Positions 28,319 through 36,244 of a stretch of DNA of 64,000 nt are shown here, piece by piece. Within the stretch, counting starts at the first letter, position 1. Each line of letters starts with the position of its first letter. Made by a program: the position numbers and the translations under genes. The stretch comes from Stieleria neptunia (GTDB taxonomy: Bacteria; Planctomycetota; Planctomycetia; Pirellulales; Pirellulaceae): positions 7,994,938 to 8,058,937 of the forward strand of contig NZ_CP037423.1 of NCBI RefSeq assembly GCF_007754155.1, in the 5' to 3' direction. The notes under the pieces were generated by a model. The model was not told where the DNA came from and ran no database searches. It saw only the letters and a list, made by a program, of their open reading frames with translations.

Positions 28319-29758
28319 ATGCGTGAACATGGCGACTACGAATCCTATCGTGGCATCCCACCGCTGGCCGGACTGTGTTCGATGGCGCGTGCGGTCGACG
28401 GCGATTGGGATCTGGATCAAAGCTTGCGACGGCTGAAACGACTTCACTACGTCCTGAAACGATTGCACGAGACGTTGACCGCCAAGATCACCGCGGAGCC
28501 GATTTACGAACTGAAGACGGCGTTCAGCTACCACGCTTACCTGTGTGCCGAACAGGTGACGTTGATCCGTCGTCGCGTCGGTGAGATGCGCGAGCCGCCG
28601 CTGGGGCTGGATGTGATCCCGGATCCGGCGCTCGAGCGTTTGATGGATGAAGTCGTCGCGGCGCCATCGACGCCGGAATTGCTGGCCGGTCTCTACGGCG
28701 TCGTCTTGCCCGCGGTGCGACAGGCTTGCCGGCGATTGCAAACCGACGCGCATCCCCTGGCCGACGCGCCGACCGTTCGCGTCGCCAAACTGATCGCGTT
28801 TGAACTCGAAGACGTTGTCCGCTTCGGCGCCGAAGCCCTCCGCTGTCTGGACAGCGATTCCCAGCAAGCCGATTCCACGCAAGTCGATCGCGAGCCCTGG
28901 ATCCGACACTTGGAACAGTGCCTGCAAGCCGCCGGCCAACTCGACGGCGTCGAATCGGCCGACGAAGCGGTCCCCGAACCCTGGCACAGTGCCCAACCCT
29001 ACCAGTACGACAAAGAACCGCGCCGCGACGAACGCTTTTGCGATTGCTACAACGCCGGCGTCAACCCGGAAGTCTTCTTGTACGACGAACAATTCTCGCC
29101 GCAAGACAAGACGCTGATGATGTACTACAAACGGCTTCGCGAAATCGATGTTCCGGAAATGATGGCCAGCATCCTGGTGGAACTGCGCGCAGACGAACCC
29201 TGGGAATTCCACATGGAGATGTCACGCCAACTGTGGGACGAAGCCCGTCACGCGATGATGGGCGAAGTCGGCTTTGTGGCGTTGGGAATCGATTGGCGTA
29301 CGATCCCGATCAATTTCACTTGGTCGCGCAATCTGAATTTGCAACTCGACGCCCGTCAACGCCACGGAGTTTTGTTCTTCATCGAACAGAACCTGATGCC
29401 GCGCAACGGAAAACGTTACGAATGGGAAATCGCCAACAAAAGCGGTGATCCACTGTCGGCCCTGTTCCAAGATTTCGATTGGGCCGATGAAGTCTTGCAC
29501 GCCCAAATCGGCCGCCGTTGGTATGTCCCGAGGTACACGACGCTCAAGGAGGCGCTCGACTATGGCGATGACTGTTGGTCCAAGGTGCTCAGTCATTGGA
29601 AATCGTACCGTGACCAAGGCCTGACGCAGCATCGCAATTGGTGGCCCGAACTCTACGCGAAAGCCTGCCAGATCTGGGGCAAAGATCCAGATCCACATGC
29701 GTTGGAGTTTCACGCGACGTATGAAGACACGCGGGCCGATTTGGCGAAGTTGGAGTAA
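28319..29758 (+). CDS. Ferritin-like di-iron protein, unknown reaction
   Basis: The product has 479 residues, with no signal peptide. The C-terminal half has the four-helix di-iron pattern: a carboxylate helix (E288 or E300), E308-x-x-H311 in LWDEARHAMMGE, a further glutamate (E356 to E370) and E391-x-x-H394 in DWADEVLHAQ. The N-terminal half is also helical (YELKTAFSYHAYLCAEQ, FELEDVVRFGAEAL) and may be an old duplicate without a full metal site. Family likeness is to ferritin-like oxygenases or reductases; I do not recognise the exact family. It is divergent from the inositol oxygenase gene and probably shares its control region. A hairpin-rich tandem array starts 9 bases downstream. Confidence 0.75.
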   Translation: MREHGDYESYRGIPPLAGLCSMARAVDGDWDLDQSLRRLKRLHYVLKRLHETLTAKITAEPIYELKTAFSYHAYLCAEQVTLIRRRVGEMREPPLGLDVIPDPALERLMDEVVAAPSTPELLAGLYGVVLPAVRQACRRLQTDAHPLADAPTVRVAKLIAFELEDVVRFGAEALRCLDSDSQQADSTQVDREPWIRHLEQCLQAAGQLDGVESADEAVPEPWHSAQPYQYDKEPRRDERFCDCYNAGVNPEVFLYDEQFSPQDKTLMMYYKRLREIDVPEMMASILVELRADEPWEFHMEMSRQLWDEARHAMMGEVGFVALGIDWRTIPINFTWSRNLNLQLDARQRHGVLFFIEQNLMPRNGKRYEWEIANKSGDPLSALFQDFDWADEVLHAQIGRRWYVPRYTTLKEALDYGDDCWSKVLSHWKSYRDQGLTQHRNWWPELYAKACQIWGKDPDPHALEFHATYEDTRADLAKLE

Positions 29759-29767
29759 TTCTCGTGA

Positions 29768-30290
29768 CGACTTAACTCGTTACGAGGCTCCGCCTCGTAA
29801 CGCACTGCTCGCGAGGCTCCTGCCTCGCTACCGTCGGAGGCGGGAGCCTCCGAAACCCCGCGTTCCCAGGCCGGAGCCTGGGAACGAGTGTCACTCGGAA
29901 CGACTTAACTCGTTACGAGGCTCCGCCTCGTAACGCACTGACTCGCGAGGCTCCTGCCTCGCTACCGTCGGAGGCGGGAGCCTCCGAAACCTCGCGTTCC
30001 CAGGCCGGAGCCCGGGAACGAGTGTCACTCGGAACGACTTAACTCGTTACGAGGCTCCGCCTCGTAACGCACTGACTCGCGAGGCTCCTGCCTCGCTACC
30101 GTCGGAGGCGGGAGCCTCCGAAACCTCGCGTTCCCAGGCCGGAGCCCGGGAACGAGTGTCACTCGTAACGACTTAACTCGTTACGAGGCTCCGCCTCGTA
30201 ACGCACTGCTCGCGAGGCTCCTGCCTCGCTACCGTCGGAGGCGGGAGCCTCCGAAACCCCGCGTTCCCAGGCCGGAGCCCGGGAACGAGT
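29768..30290. repeat. Tandem array of four ~134-base units, each with four hairpins
   Basis: Units start at 29768, 29901, 30035 and 30169, with lengths 133, 134, 134 and 122 (the last truncated). Each contains four nested inverted repeats: GTTACGAGGC/GCCTCGTAAC, GCGAGGC/GCCTCGC, GGAGGC/GCCTCC and GTTCCCAGGC/GCCTGGGAAC. The last is perfect only in unit 1. Units 1 and 4 share a one-base deletion (CACTGCTC) and AAACCCCGCG; units 2 and 3 have CACTGACTC and AAACCTCGCG. The array fills the whole gap between two convergent genes. There are no unique spacers, so it is not a CRISPR. Confidence 0.95.
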
Positions 30291-30297
30291 TTGGATG

Positions 30298-33200
30298 CTA
30301 CGATCTCCCCAGATCCCTCAACCACGCCACCAGATCGGCGAGTTCTTGTTCGCTGAGCGTTGTTTCCATCCCTTGGGGCATGATCGAAACCGTACTCGGT
30401 GAAAGTTCCTCGATCGTGTCGCGCCCGATCACGATCGGATCGCCCGTTTGTTGTTGCAAGTGAATCGAGTCGGCCGTCTCGCGAGTGATCACGCCGGAAT
30501 AGACCTGACCGGAATCGGTCAACACCGTGTGCGATTCATATTGCCGCACGATACTTGCCGACGGAAAAACGATCGACTCCATTAAATCGTGCACCGACCG
30601 GTTGGCTCCGATCGTCGTCAGATCGGGACCGATCGTCCCACCAACCGCTCCCACGCGATGACACGTGGCACATTTCGATCTTTCCGAAGCGAACACCGCT
30701 CGACCACGCTCGGGATCGGCGGCTTGCACCAGCGGAATCAAGCGGTCCAGTTTTTGAACGCGTTGATCATCAAGCGATTGCAGCCGATCGAGCAATGCGT
30801 TTGCGCGGGGCAACAGTTCAGCGGGGAATCGCTTGATCACGTCGGAGACCTCGGTGGCGGGAAGGCGATCGAAGCTGCGAGCCGTTTCCAGCGCGTCCAA
30901 CAGGACTTCGGCGACGTCGACCGGAAGCGTTCGACCATAGGGCCGGATCAAGTCTCGCAGTGCGGCCGGGCCGGCAGCCGACAAGTAGGGCGCCAACGTC
31001 TGCAACTGATCCGACGTCAACCGAGACGTCGCAATCATCTGCGCCGCCTGGCTGGCTTCGGTGGGCGCGCCGCCGCGGAGCAGTTCCAGCAAAATCGCCA
31101 AACGGTCGCCGCTCAGTGATGCCGCGTTGTTTTCCATCGCCGCCAAGGCACTGGCGCGTTTGATCCCCGATTGCGTTTCGTCACGACTGATCGCAACCAA
31201 TGTTTCATCGAAGGCGTTGGTTCCGATGGCAGTCACCGCGGCGATGGCGAGCCGCGCGGTTTCCGTTCGGTCGGACCGCAAGGCGCGTGTCAACGGTTCC
31301 TTCCAACTCGGATGCAGACTCGGGTTGTCGCTACGGCCGATCGCGGTCAACAGCAACTCGCGAGACGGGGCAGGCTCCGCATCGTCGAGTCCGCGCCCGA
31401 GCGCCCGCCCGATCTCCGCCGCCACGGGCTCGGTCGCCGCGAAGGCGGAGGCGAGTTCGATGATCAACGACGCGTGGGTCGCCGACGCATCCGGCTGGTC
31501 CAACCAGCGACGCATCTGCTCGGCGACCAGCGTTGCCGTCCCGGCGAGTCCCGCGTCTGGATTCTCGCTGAGTTTTGCGGCCCGCGCCCGCCGTGAGAGG
31601 ATTCCGACCGCTGTCCGTCGCAGATCGACGTCGTCGGTGTTGAGCATCTCGGCGATGGCGTCAGACGAAACGACGACGTCATCGGTTTGATCGAGGACGA
31701 CGACGCAAACTCGCCGTACACGCGGTGAAGCATGACGCAATCCCATCTGCAACGCATCGAGATCGTTGATTTCGATCAGTGCGTAGGTGATCGCGTGTTC
31801 GAGTGATCGATCGAGTTGACGGCCTTCGGCCAGCGCGGCGATCAAGGCGGTAGCGGCATCGGCCTGACCGATACGGCCGAGTGCTTTGGCGGCTTCACGG
31901 CGAACCGGCGCCACATCGTCGGCCAAACGTTCGATCAACGCAGAAACCGCGTCGGCGTCGGGGTAGGTGGCGATCGATCGGCAGGCGATTTGACGGACGC
32001 TCGGATCGCGATCGTCCAGGGCAGTGCGAATCGCCGCTCGGGCGGCACTTAACGAGCCATCGTTGCCCACGATTCGCGTCAACGCCCAAAGCGCGTTTTG
32101 GCGGACCCGGATGTCGCTTTTCATCGATCGCGCCAATGCCGGCACGATCCGCTCGCCCCGCCGCGCACATTCACCGATCGCCCGATCACGCACCCGATAG
32201 CGCGTGTCATTGAGATGCTTGATCAACGCGGCGTCGGACAAAGCCTTCCAATCGATCCGCTTGCCCCAGGGATCCACTTGCGTCGTCATGCCATCGCGGC
32301 GAATCCGATAGATGCCTCCCAGGACATCGGGTTTTGACATTTGAGATGTCGGGCAACCGCGATAAAACCATCCGCCGGTATCGACAACCAACAAACTGCC
32401 GTCGGCGTCTTCGATCACATCGGTGGGATGGAAATCGTCACTCGTCCCTGCCAGCAACTCTTGCTGGGTTGCTTGAAACGTCGATCCATTCCGCTGCAGT
32501 TGCACACGAACCACTTTACCGGAATTGAAGAACGTTGCGAGGAATTGATCACGCCATCGATGGTCGATGACGCCGCTGCGGTAACGGGTGATCCCCGAGA
32601 CGGCGACATGCCCGAAACGATGGATCGGACCGAGCAAATCGCCGGTGACGTTTAATTCCTCCAACACGCGTTCTCGGTGGGGGTAGGCGCCTCCGTAAAG
32701 CCAATGCACCAGTGCGTCAACGCGCGGGCGGTTGTAGAGGATATTGACGCTTCCGATCATCTCGCCTTCGTCGGTAAAGTCGACTTCGACCGGATTGTCC
32801 ATGCCGCCGCCACAGTGAATGCGGACGTCCGAACCATCGGTGCGACAGGAAAACAAATACGAACCGTTGCGTTTGCTGGTGATGTTGCCGTCGTCGTCTT
32901 TGAATTCGTGGCCGTGGTACCCGTCGCACCAGTACAAACGCCCGTCGGGTCCGAAAAAGCATCCGTGGATGCTGGCGGCGTTGCCGGTGTAGCCGAACTT
33001 CGTCACGATCTTTTCACGGAGATCGGCGACGCCATCCTCGTCGGTGTCTTCCAGTCGCCAAATGTTGGGCGGCGAGGCGACGTACAACGCTCCATCGTGC
33101 CACACGCCTCCCATCGGGTACGTCATCTGGTCGGCGAACACCGTCGACCGATCAAAGCGTCCGTCGCCGTCGCTGTCTTCGAGCATGCGGATGGAATTGG

Positions 33201-34869
33201 GCAACTGTTCCTCAAGCTCGTCCGCGCTCAGGTTGACCCCGGCGTTGTTGCAAATGAACAGTCGCCCCCGATCGTCCAGACAGCCCATCGTGGGATGCGT
33301 GACCAAGGGAGGCCCGGCAACGAGTTCTGCCGAAAACCCTTCGGGCAATTTGATCTCCGCCGGTTGAAAGCCGGCCTGCAATGGCGGCGACGGAACCGGT
33401 TCGGACTGCGCGAGTTCTTCATCGATTCCGACGAAGAGTCTGGTTTGTGAACCGCCCCCGTTCCACATGTCGTATCGCTCCACCGCGTGGCGATCGAAGA
33501 ACTCATCGAGCTCACCTTTCAGCTTTGCGGCTGTTGCACGATGCGTCGCGTCGTGGACCAGATTATGAAACTCGTCGGGATCCGATTCCAGGTCATAGAG
33601 TTCGTGGGGTCCGTTGGGATGGCGGTGAATGTATTTCCAACGTTCGGTGCGAATGCAACGCAGCCCTTCGAACTCGTAGAAGACCGGTTTTTCAGGCCCC
33701 GCCCCATCCGATTCGCCGGTCAGGACGGCGCTGAAATCATGACCGGGCGATGGCGGACTGGAGGGCATTTTGTCCGCCAAATTCAGATACGTCAGCAACG
33801 TGGGCATGAAGTCGTAGTTGGTGACCATCCGATCGGATTGGGCGTCGGATCGAATCCCGTCGGGGTGCCGCCAGATCATCGGGATTTGCATCATGCCGTC
33901 GCGGGCGGTGACGGGCCGCGTGTGGTCGCCCATACCGAAAAAGCCGCCGTGGCCACCGACCCAGCCTTGGTCGGCAACAAAGACCACGAGGGTGTTGTCA
34001 TCGAGACCGCAACGTTTCAGCGTTTCCATGACCGTGCCGACGCCGTCATCGATGCCGCTGACTTCCGTTGCAACACGTCGGATGGAAACAGGGTTGTTGT
34101 GGTAATCGCGGTTACTGAATTGCCAAGGATGCGTCGGTTCGCGCGGGAACGACGACAGGTCTTTGTCGGCGTAGTAGTCCGCGTGGCGATTGCGACCTTC
34201 ACGTAGCAGCAAACGACTTAAGGAATAGGGTCCGTTGTAGGAGAGGAACAGAAAGAATGGATCGTCCTGCTGCGACTGTGACTCGATAAAGCGAACGGCG
34301 TGCTTGGTCCAGAAATCGGTCAAGTACTCGGGCTCCTTGCGGATCTTTCCGTCTTCGATGATTTGCGCATCGTAAAACGTACTCGTTCCGCCGTGGGGCA
34401 TGGTGATCCAGTAGTCGTCGAAACCTTCTTGGGGTCGCAGGTTGTCACCGAGGTGCCACTTGCCGACCAATCCGCAGGCATACCCCGAATCGCGCAAAAC
34501 CTCGGGCAACGACGTCACTTGATCGAGCGTGCAACGAGCATCGGGACCGACTTGCAGACGCCCACCGCCCAGGAAGCAATGCACGCCGTGTTGCGACGGC
34601 AACAATCCGGTCAAAAACGTTGCACGGGTCGGCGAGCAAACGGGGTTGGACGCGAACGCGCGGGTGAACAACGTGCCTTCGGATGCCAGACGGTCAATGT
34701 TCGGCGTGCGGATGTCGCGATTGCCATAACAGCCCAGTGTCCATGCGCCATGATTGTCCGTCATGATCAGCACGACATTCGGGCGATCACCCGCGACCGA
34801 CCGCAGCGGCGAGAGTGCTAAAACGAGCAGCAGGATGACGGGCAGGTTTCGCAGTCGCAGGCAGGGCAT
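30298..34869 (-). CDS. Sulfatase fused to a propeller, HEAT repeats and a cytochrome c domain
   Basis: The product has 1523 residues with a signal peptide (about 1-26). A type I sulfatase covers about 28-475; its formylglycine cysteine is C78 in NPVCSPTRATFLTG, and metal-site patterns LIMTDNHG and DNTLVVFVADQGWVGGHGG are present. A PVC-type dehydrogenase-like propeller covers about 500-860 (LPEGFSAELVAGPP, SDGDGRFD, DTDEDGVADL). HEAT repeats cover about 880-1370. A C-terminal haem domain holds CATCH at 1400-1404 and GPDLTTIG. One polypeptide thus joins a sulfate ester hydrolase to a redox module. ATG at 34869 replaces a TTG 42 bases upstream. It follows the methyltransferase gene by 58 bases. 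Confidence 0.9.
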   Translation of the reverse strand: MPCLRLRNLPVILLLVLALSPLRSVAGDRPNVVLIMTDNHGAWTLGCYGNRDIRTPNIDRLASEGTLFTRAFASNPVCSPTRATFLTGLLPSQHGVHCFLGGGRLQVGPDARCTLDQVTSLPEVLRDSGYACGLVGKWHLGDNLRPQEGFDDYWITMPHGGTSTFYDAQIIEDGKIRKEPEYLTDFWTKHAVRFIESQSQQDDPFFLFLSYNGPYSLSRLLLREGRNRHADYYADKDLSSFPREPTHPWQFSNRDYHNNPVSIRRVATEVSGIDDGVGTVMETLKRCGLDDNTLVVFVADQGWVGGHGGFFGMGDHTRPVTARDGMMQIPMIWRHPDGIRSDAQSDRMVTNYDFMPTLLTYLNLADKMPSSPPSPGHDFSAVLTGESDGAGPEKPVFYEFEGLRCIRTERWKYIHRHPNGPHELYDLESDPDEFHNLVHDATHRATAAKLKGELDEFFDRHAVERYDMWNGGGSQTRLFVGIDEELAQSEPVPSPPLQAGFQPAEIKLPEGFSAELVAGPPLVTHPTMGCLDDRGRLFICNNAGVNLSADELEEQLPNSIRMLEDSDGDGRFDRSTVFADQMTYPMGGVWHDGALYVASPPNIWRLEDTDEDGVADLREKIVTKFGYTGNAASIHGCFFGPDGRLYWCDGYHGHEFKDDDGNITSKRNGSYLFSCRTDGSDVRIHCGGGMDNPVEVDFTDEGEMIGSVNILYNRPRVDALVHWLYGGAYPHRERVLEELNVTGDLLGPIHRFGHVAVSGITRYRSGVIDHRWRDQFLATFFNSGKVVRVQLQRNGSTFQATQQELLAGTSDDFHPTDVIEDADGSLLVVDTGGWFYRGCPTSQMSKPDVLGGIYRIRRDGMTTQVDPWGKRIDWKALSDAALIKHLNDTRYRVRDRAIGECARRGERIVPALARSMKSDIRVRQNALWALTRIVGNDGSLSAARAAIRTALDDRDPSVRQIACRSIATYPDADAVSALIERLADDVAPVRREAAKALGRIGQADAATALIAALAEGRQLDRSLEHAITYALIEINDLDALQMGLRHASPRVRRVCVVVLDQTDDVVVSSDAIAEMLNTDDVDLRRTAVGILSRRARAAKLSENPDAGLAGTATLVAEQMRRWLDQPDASATHASLIIELASAFAATEPVAAEIGRALGRGLDDAEPAPSRELLLTAIGRSDNPSLHPSWKEPLTRALRSDRTETARLAIAAVTAIGTNAFDETLVAISRDETQSGIKRASALAAMENNAASLSGDRLAILLELLRGGAPTEASQAAQMIATSRLTSDQLQTLAPYLSAAGPAALRDLIRPYGRTLPVDVAEVLLDALETARSFDRLPATEVSDVIKRFPAELLPRANALLDRLQSLDDQRVQKLDRLIPLVQAADPERGRAVFASERSKCATCHRVGAVGGTIGPDLTTIGANRSVHDLMESIVFPSASIVRQYESHTVLTDSGQVYSGVITRETADSIHLQQQTGDPIVIGRDTIEELSPSTVSIMPQGMETTLSEQELADLVAWLRDLGRS

Positions 34870-34927
34870 CGTAACGGACCGTTCTCTGGCAATGGTGGGA
34901 CCAAGCAACACGCAGAGAGTTTAACAG

Positions 34928-35665
34928 CTAGACCGGCGACGCGATGATCACTTCGCGTTTTCCGCCCACCGGCCCCGGAACACGCTGGACCTGCCATCCG
35001 GCTTGTTCCAATGCGTCTCGAACGGGTCGACTGCAACTGTAGGTGGTCAGTTTGCCGGTGTCACGGATCGACCGACGCATGGATCGAAAACAGTCACTCG
35101 TCCAAAGTTCCGGTGCGCTCTCGCAACAAAACGGATCGTAGTAAATCGCATCAAATGGCGACCTCGTCGCGTCACTCCAATCCCGCACATCGGACACTTC
35201 AATGACGACCGTTCGACGTGCATCGAACCGCCATCGATACGTTCCCGGCGGAACCTCGTCTGGAAGCGAGCGGCGAAAGTCCAAATAGGCATCAACGAGG
35301 TCGGGACGCGCGGTCCAATCGCGAGGCTTCAAGTATTCCAACGTCGCCGCACTGATCCAGTCGGTTTCGATGGCGACATACTCCAGCACCGTGTCTCGGG
35401 CGACGGCCGCGTCGAGCGTCATCAACATCGCCATCGACGTTCCCAGGCCGATTTCCAGCACCCGGGTCTGCTTTCGGTCCCGCAGCCGGTCCAGCACACC
35501 GCTGTTGCGTAGGTAAACATGCCTGGTTTCCGACGCCGCGCCGCAGCCGCTGTGAAAGGCGTCGTCGCTGCCGGCACGCACCAACGTCAAGCTGCCGTCA
35601 TCGGTCACCTGGACGATCAAGTCCTGGCGGTCGGTGGGAAACGTTTCGCGGACGGGGATCGGCAT
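34928..35665 (-). CDS. MnmC-like SAM-dependent methyltransferase
   Basis: The product has 245 residues. SAM motif I is VLEIGLGTS (69-77). The region FDAIYYDPFCCESAPELW, followed by LTTYSCSRPVRDALEQAGW and GPVGGKREVIIA, is the MnmC methyltransferase core. In that family a D-x-F-x-P-x-x-x-x-x-x-W pattern binds the nucleobase, and a conserved GxKRE ends the domain. MnmC finishes the mnm5 modification of U34 in some tRNAs. The FAD domain of bifunctional MnmC is absent. The ATG at 35665 is preferred; the frame runs upstream into family A repeats, which would add a meaningless N-terminus (KPIPRDDRLEAYPTF). Confidence 0.82.
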   Translation of the reverse strand: MPIPVRETFPTDRQDLIVQVTDDGSLTLVRAGSDDAFHSGCGAASETRHVYLRNSGVLDRLRDRKQTRVLEIGLGTSMAMLMTLDAAVARDTVLEYVAIETDWISAATLEYLKPRDWTARPDLVDAYLDFRRSLPDEVPPGTYRWRFDARRTVVIEVSDVRDWSDATRSPFDAIYYDPFCCESAPELWTSDCFRSMRRSIRDTGKLTTYSCSRPVRDALEQAGWQVQRVPGPVGGKREVIIASPV

Positions 35666-35690
35666 GCGGGGAGAAGGCTGTGGGTAAAAA

Positions 35691-35775
35691 GTGGGATAGG
35701 CTTCCAGCCTGTCATCGCGTGGGATAGGCTTCCAGCCTGTCATCCCGGAATCGACAGGCTGGAAGCCTATCCCAC
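35691..35775. repeat. Family A cluster: two direct copies and one inverted copy
   Basis: Three 23-base copies of the GTGGGATAGGCTTCCAGCCTG-type repeat lie at 35691-35713, 35719-35741 and, inverted, 35753-35775. The first or second pairs with the third as a perfect 23-base stem. The cluster sits between the WYL-domain gene and the methyltransferase gene and would form a very stable RNA hairpin. Confidence 0.92.
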
Positions 35776-35789
35776 TTTTTCGTCGCGTC

Positions 35790-36107
35790 CTAGGCGATGC
35801 AGGCGACGCCGGCGTCGCAAACGGCTGTCGCCGGAACCGCGGGCACGGGCGTTGCCGGTTCGATCGTCTGCATCGGCATCGGCATGATCACTTCGGCGGC
35901 CGGGATCAGCCGCACATCTTCACACCGCGACAGGTAGAACTGACGCGGTTCTTCGCGGCACAGACACAGCGCCAAGAAGCGATCGCTGCCGACAAAACGA
36001 ATCGGGCTGACGATTCGTCGGGTGCGGTTTCCTTTGGAATCGGAATAGACCATTTCGACGACAAAGGTTTCCGAATCGAACATGGCGCGTCGTAGTACGT
36101 TTTTCAT
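35790..36107 (-). CDS. Standalone WYL-domain-like protein
   Basis: The product has 105 residues. Residues 10-70 (FVVEMVYSDSKGNRTRRIVSPIRFV, LCLCREEPRQFYLSRCEDVRLI) follow the WYL pattern: a beta strand ending in Y-x-D-x-x-G, a basic R-x-V-x-P turn, then a strand with F-x-L-x-R. WYL domains usually bind nucleotides or nucleic acid ends as parts of transcription factors. Here no DNA-binding domain is attached. A proline- and valine-rich tail follows, with two cysteines near the end. The ATG at 36107 has AGGGGG upstream. A longer frame to 36467 overlaps the DUF1501 gene and is rejected. Confidence 0.65.
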   Translation of the reverse strand: MKNVLRRAMFDSETFVVEMVYSDSKGNRTRRIVSPIRFVGSDRFLALCLCREEPRQFYLSRCEDVRLIPAAEVIMPMPMQTIEPATPVPAVPATAVCDAGVACIA

Positions 36108-36244
36108 GGCGTGTCCCCCTGAAGGTTGATTTGCAAACCGGACGCGGCAAATTGGGTCGGCCGAAGCGTCCGTCACGGGCAGTGGTTTGCGTGCGAAAGA
36201 AGTATCAGGGGGCGCCGGACACATTCGGTCACGCCAGCATTCAG

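Noticed and set aside
28304..29212. 302-codon open frame on the minus strand
   Set aside because: It mirrors the ferritin-like gene, has no recognisable motif, and reads as the complement of its helical codons.
29768..30290. CRISPR array
   Set aside because: The units are about 134 bases with no unique spacers, and each is made of nested palindromes.
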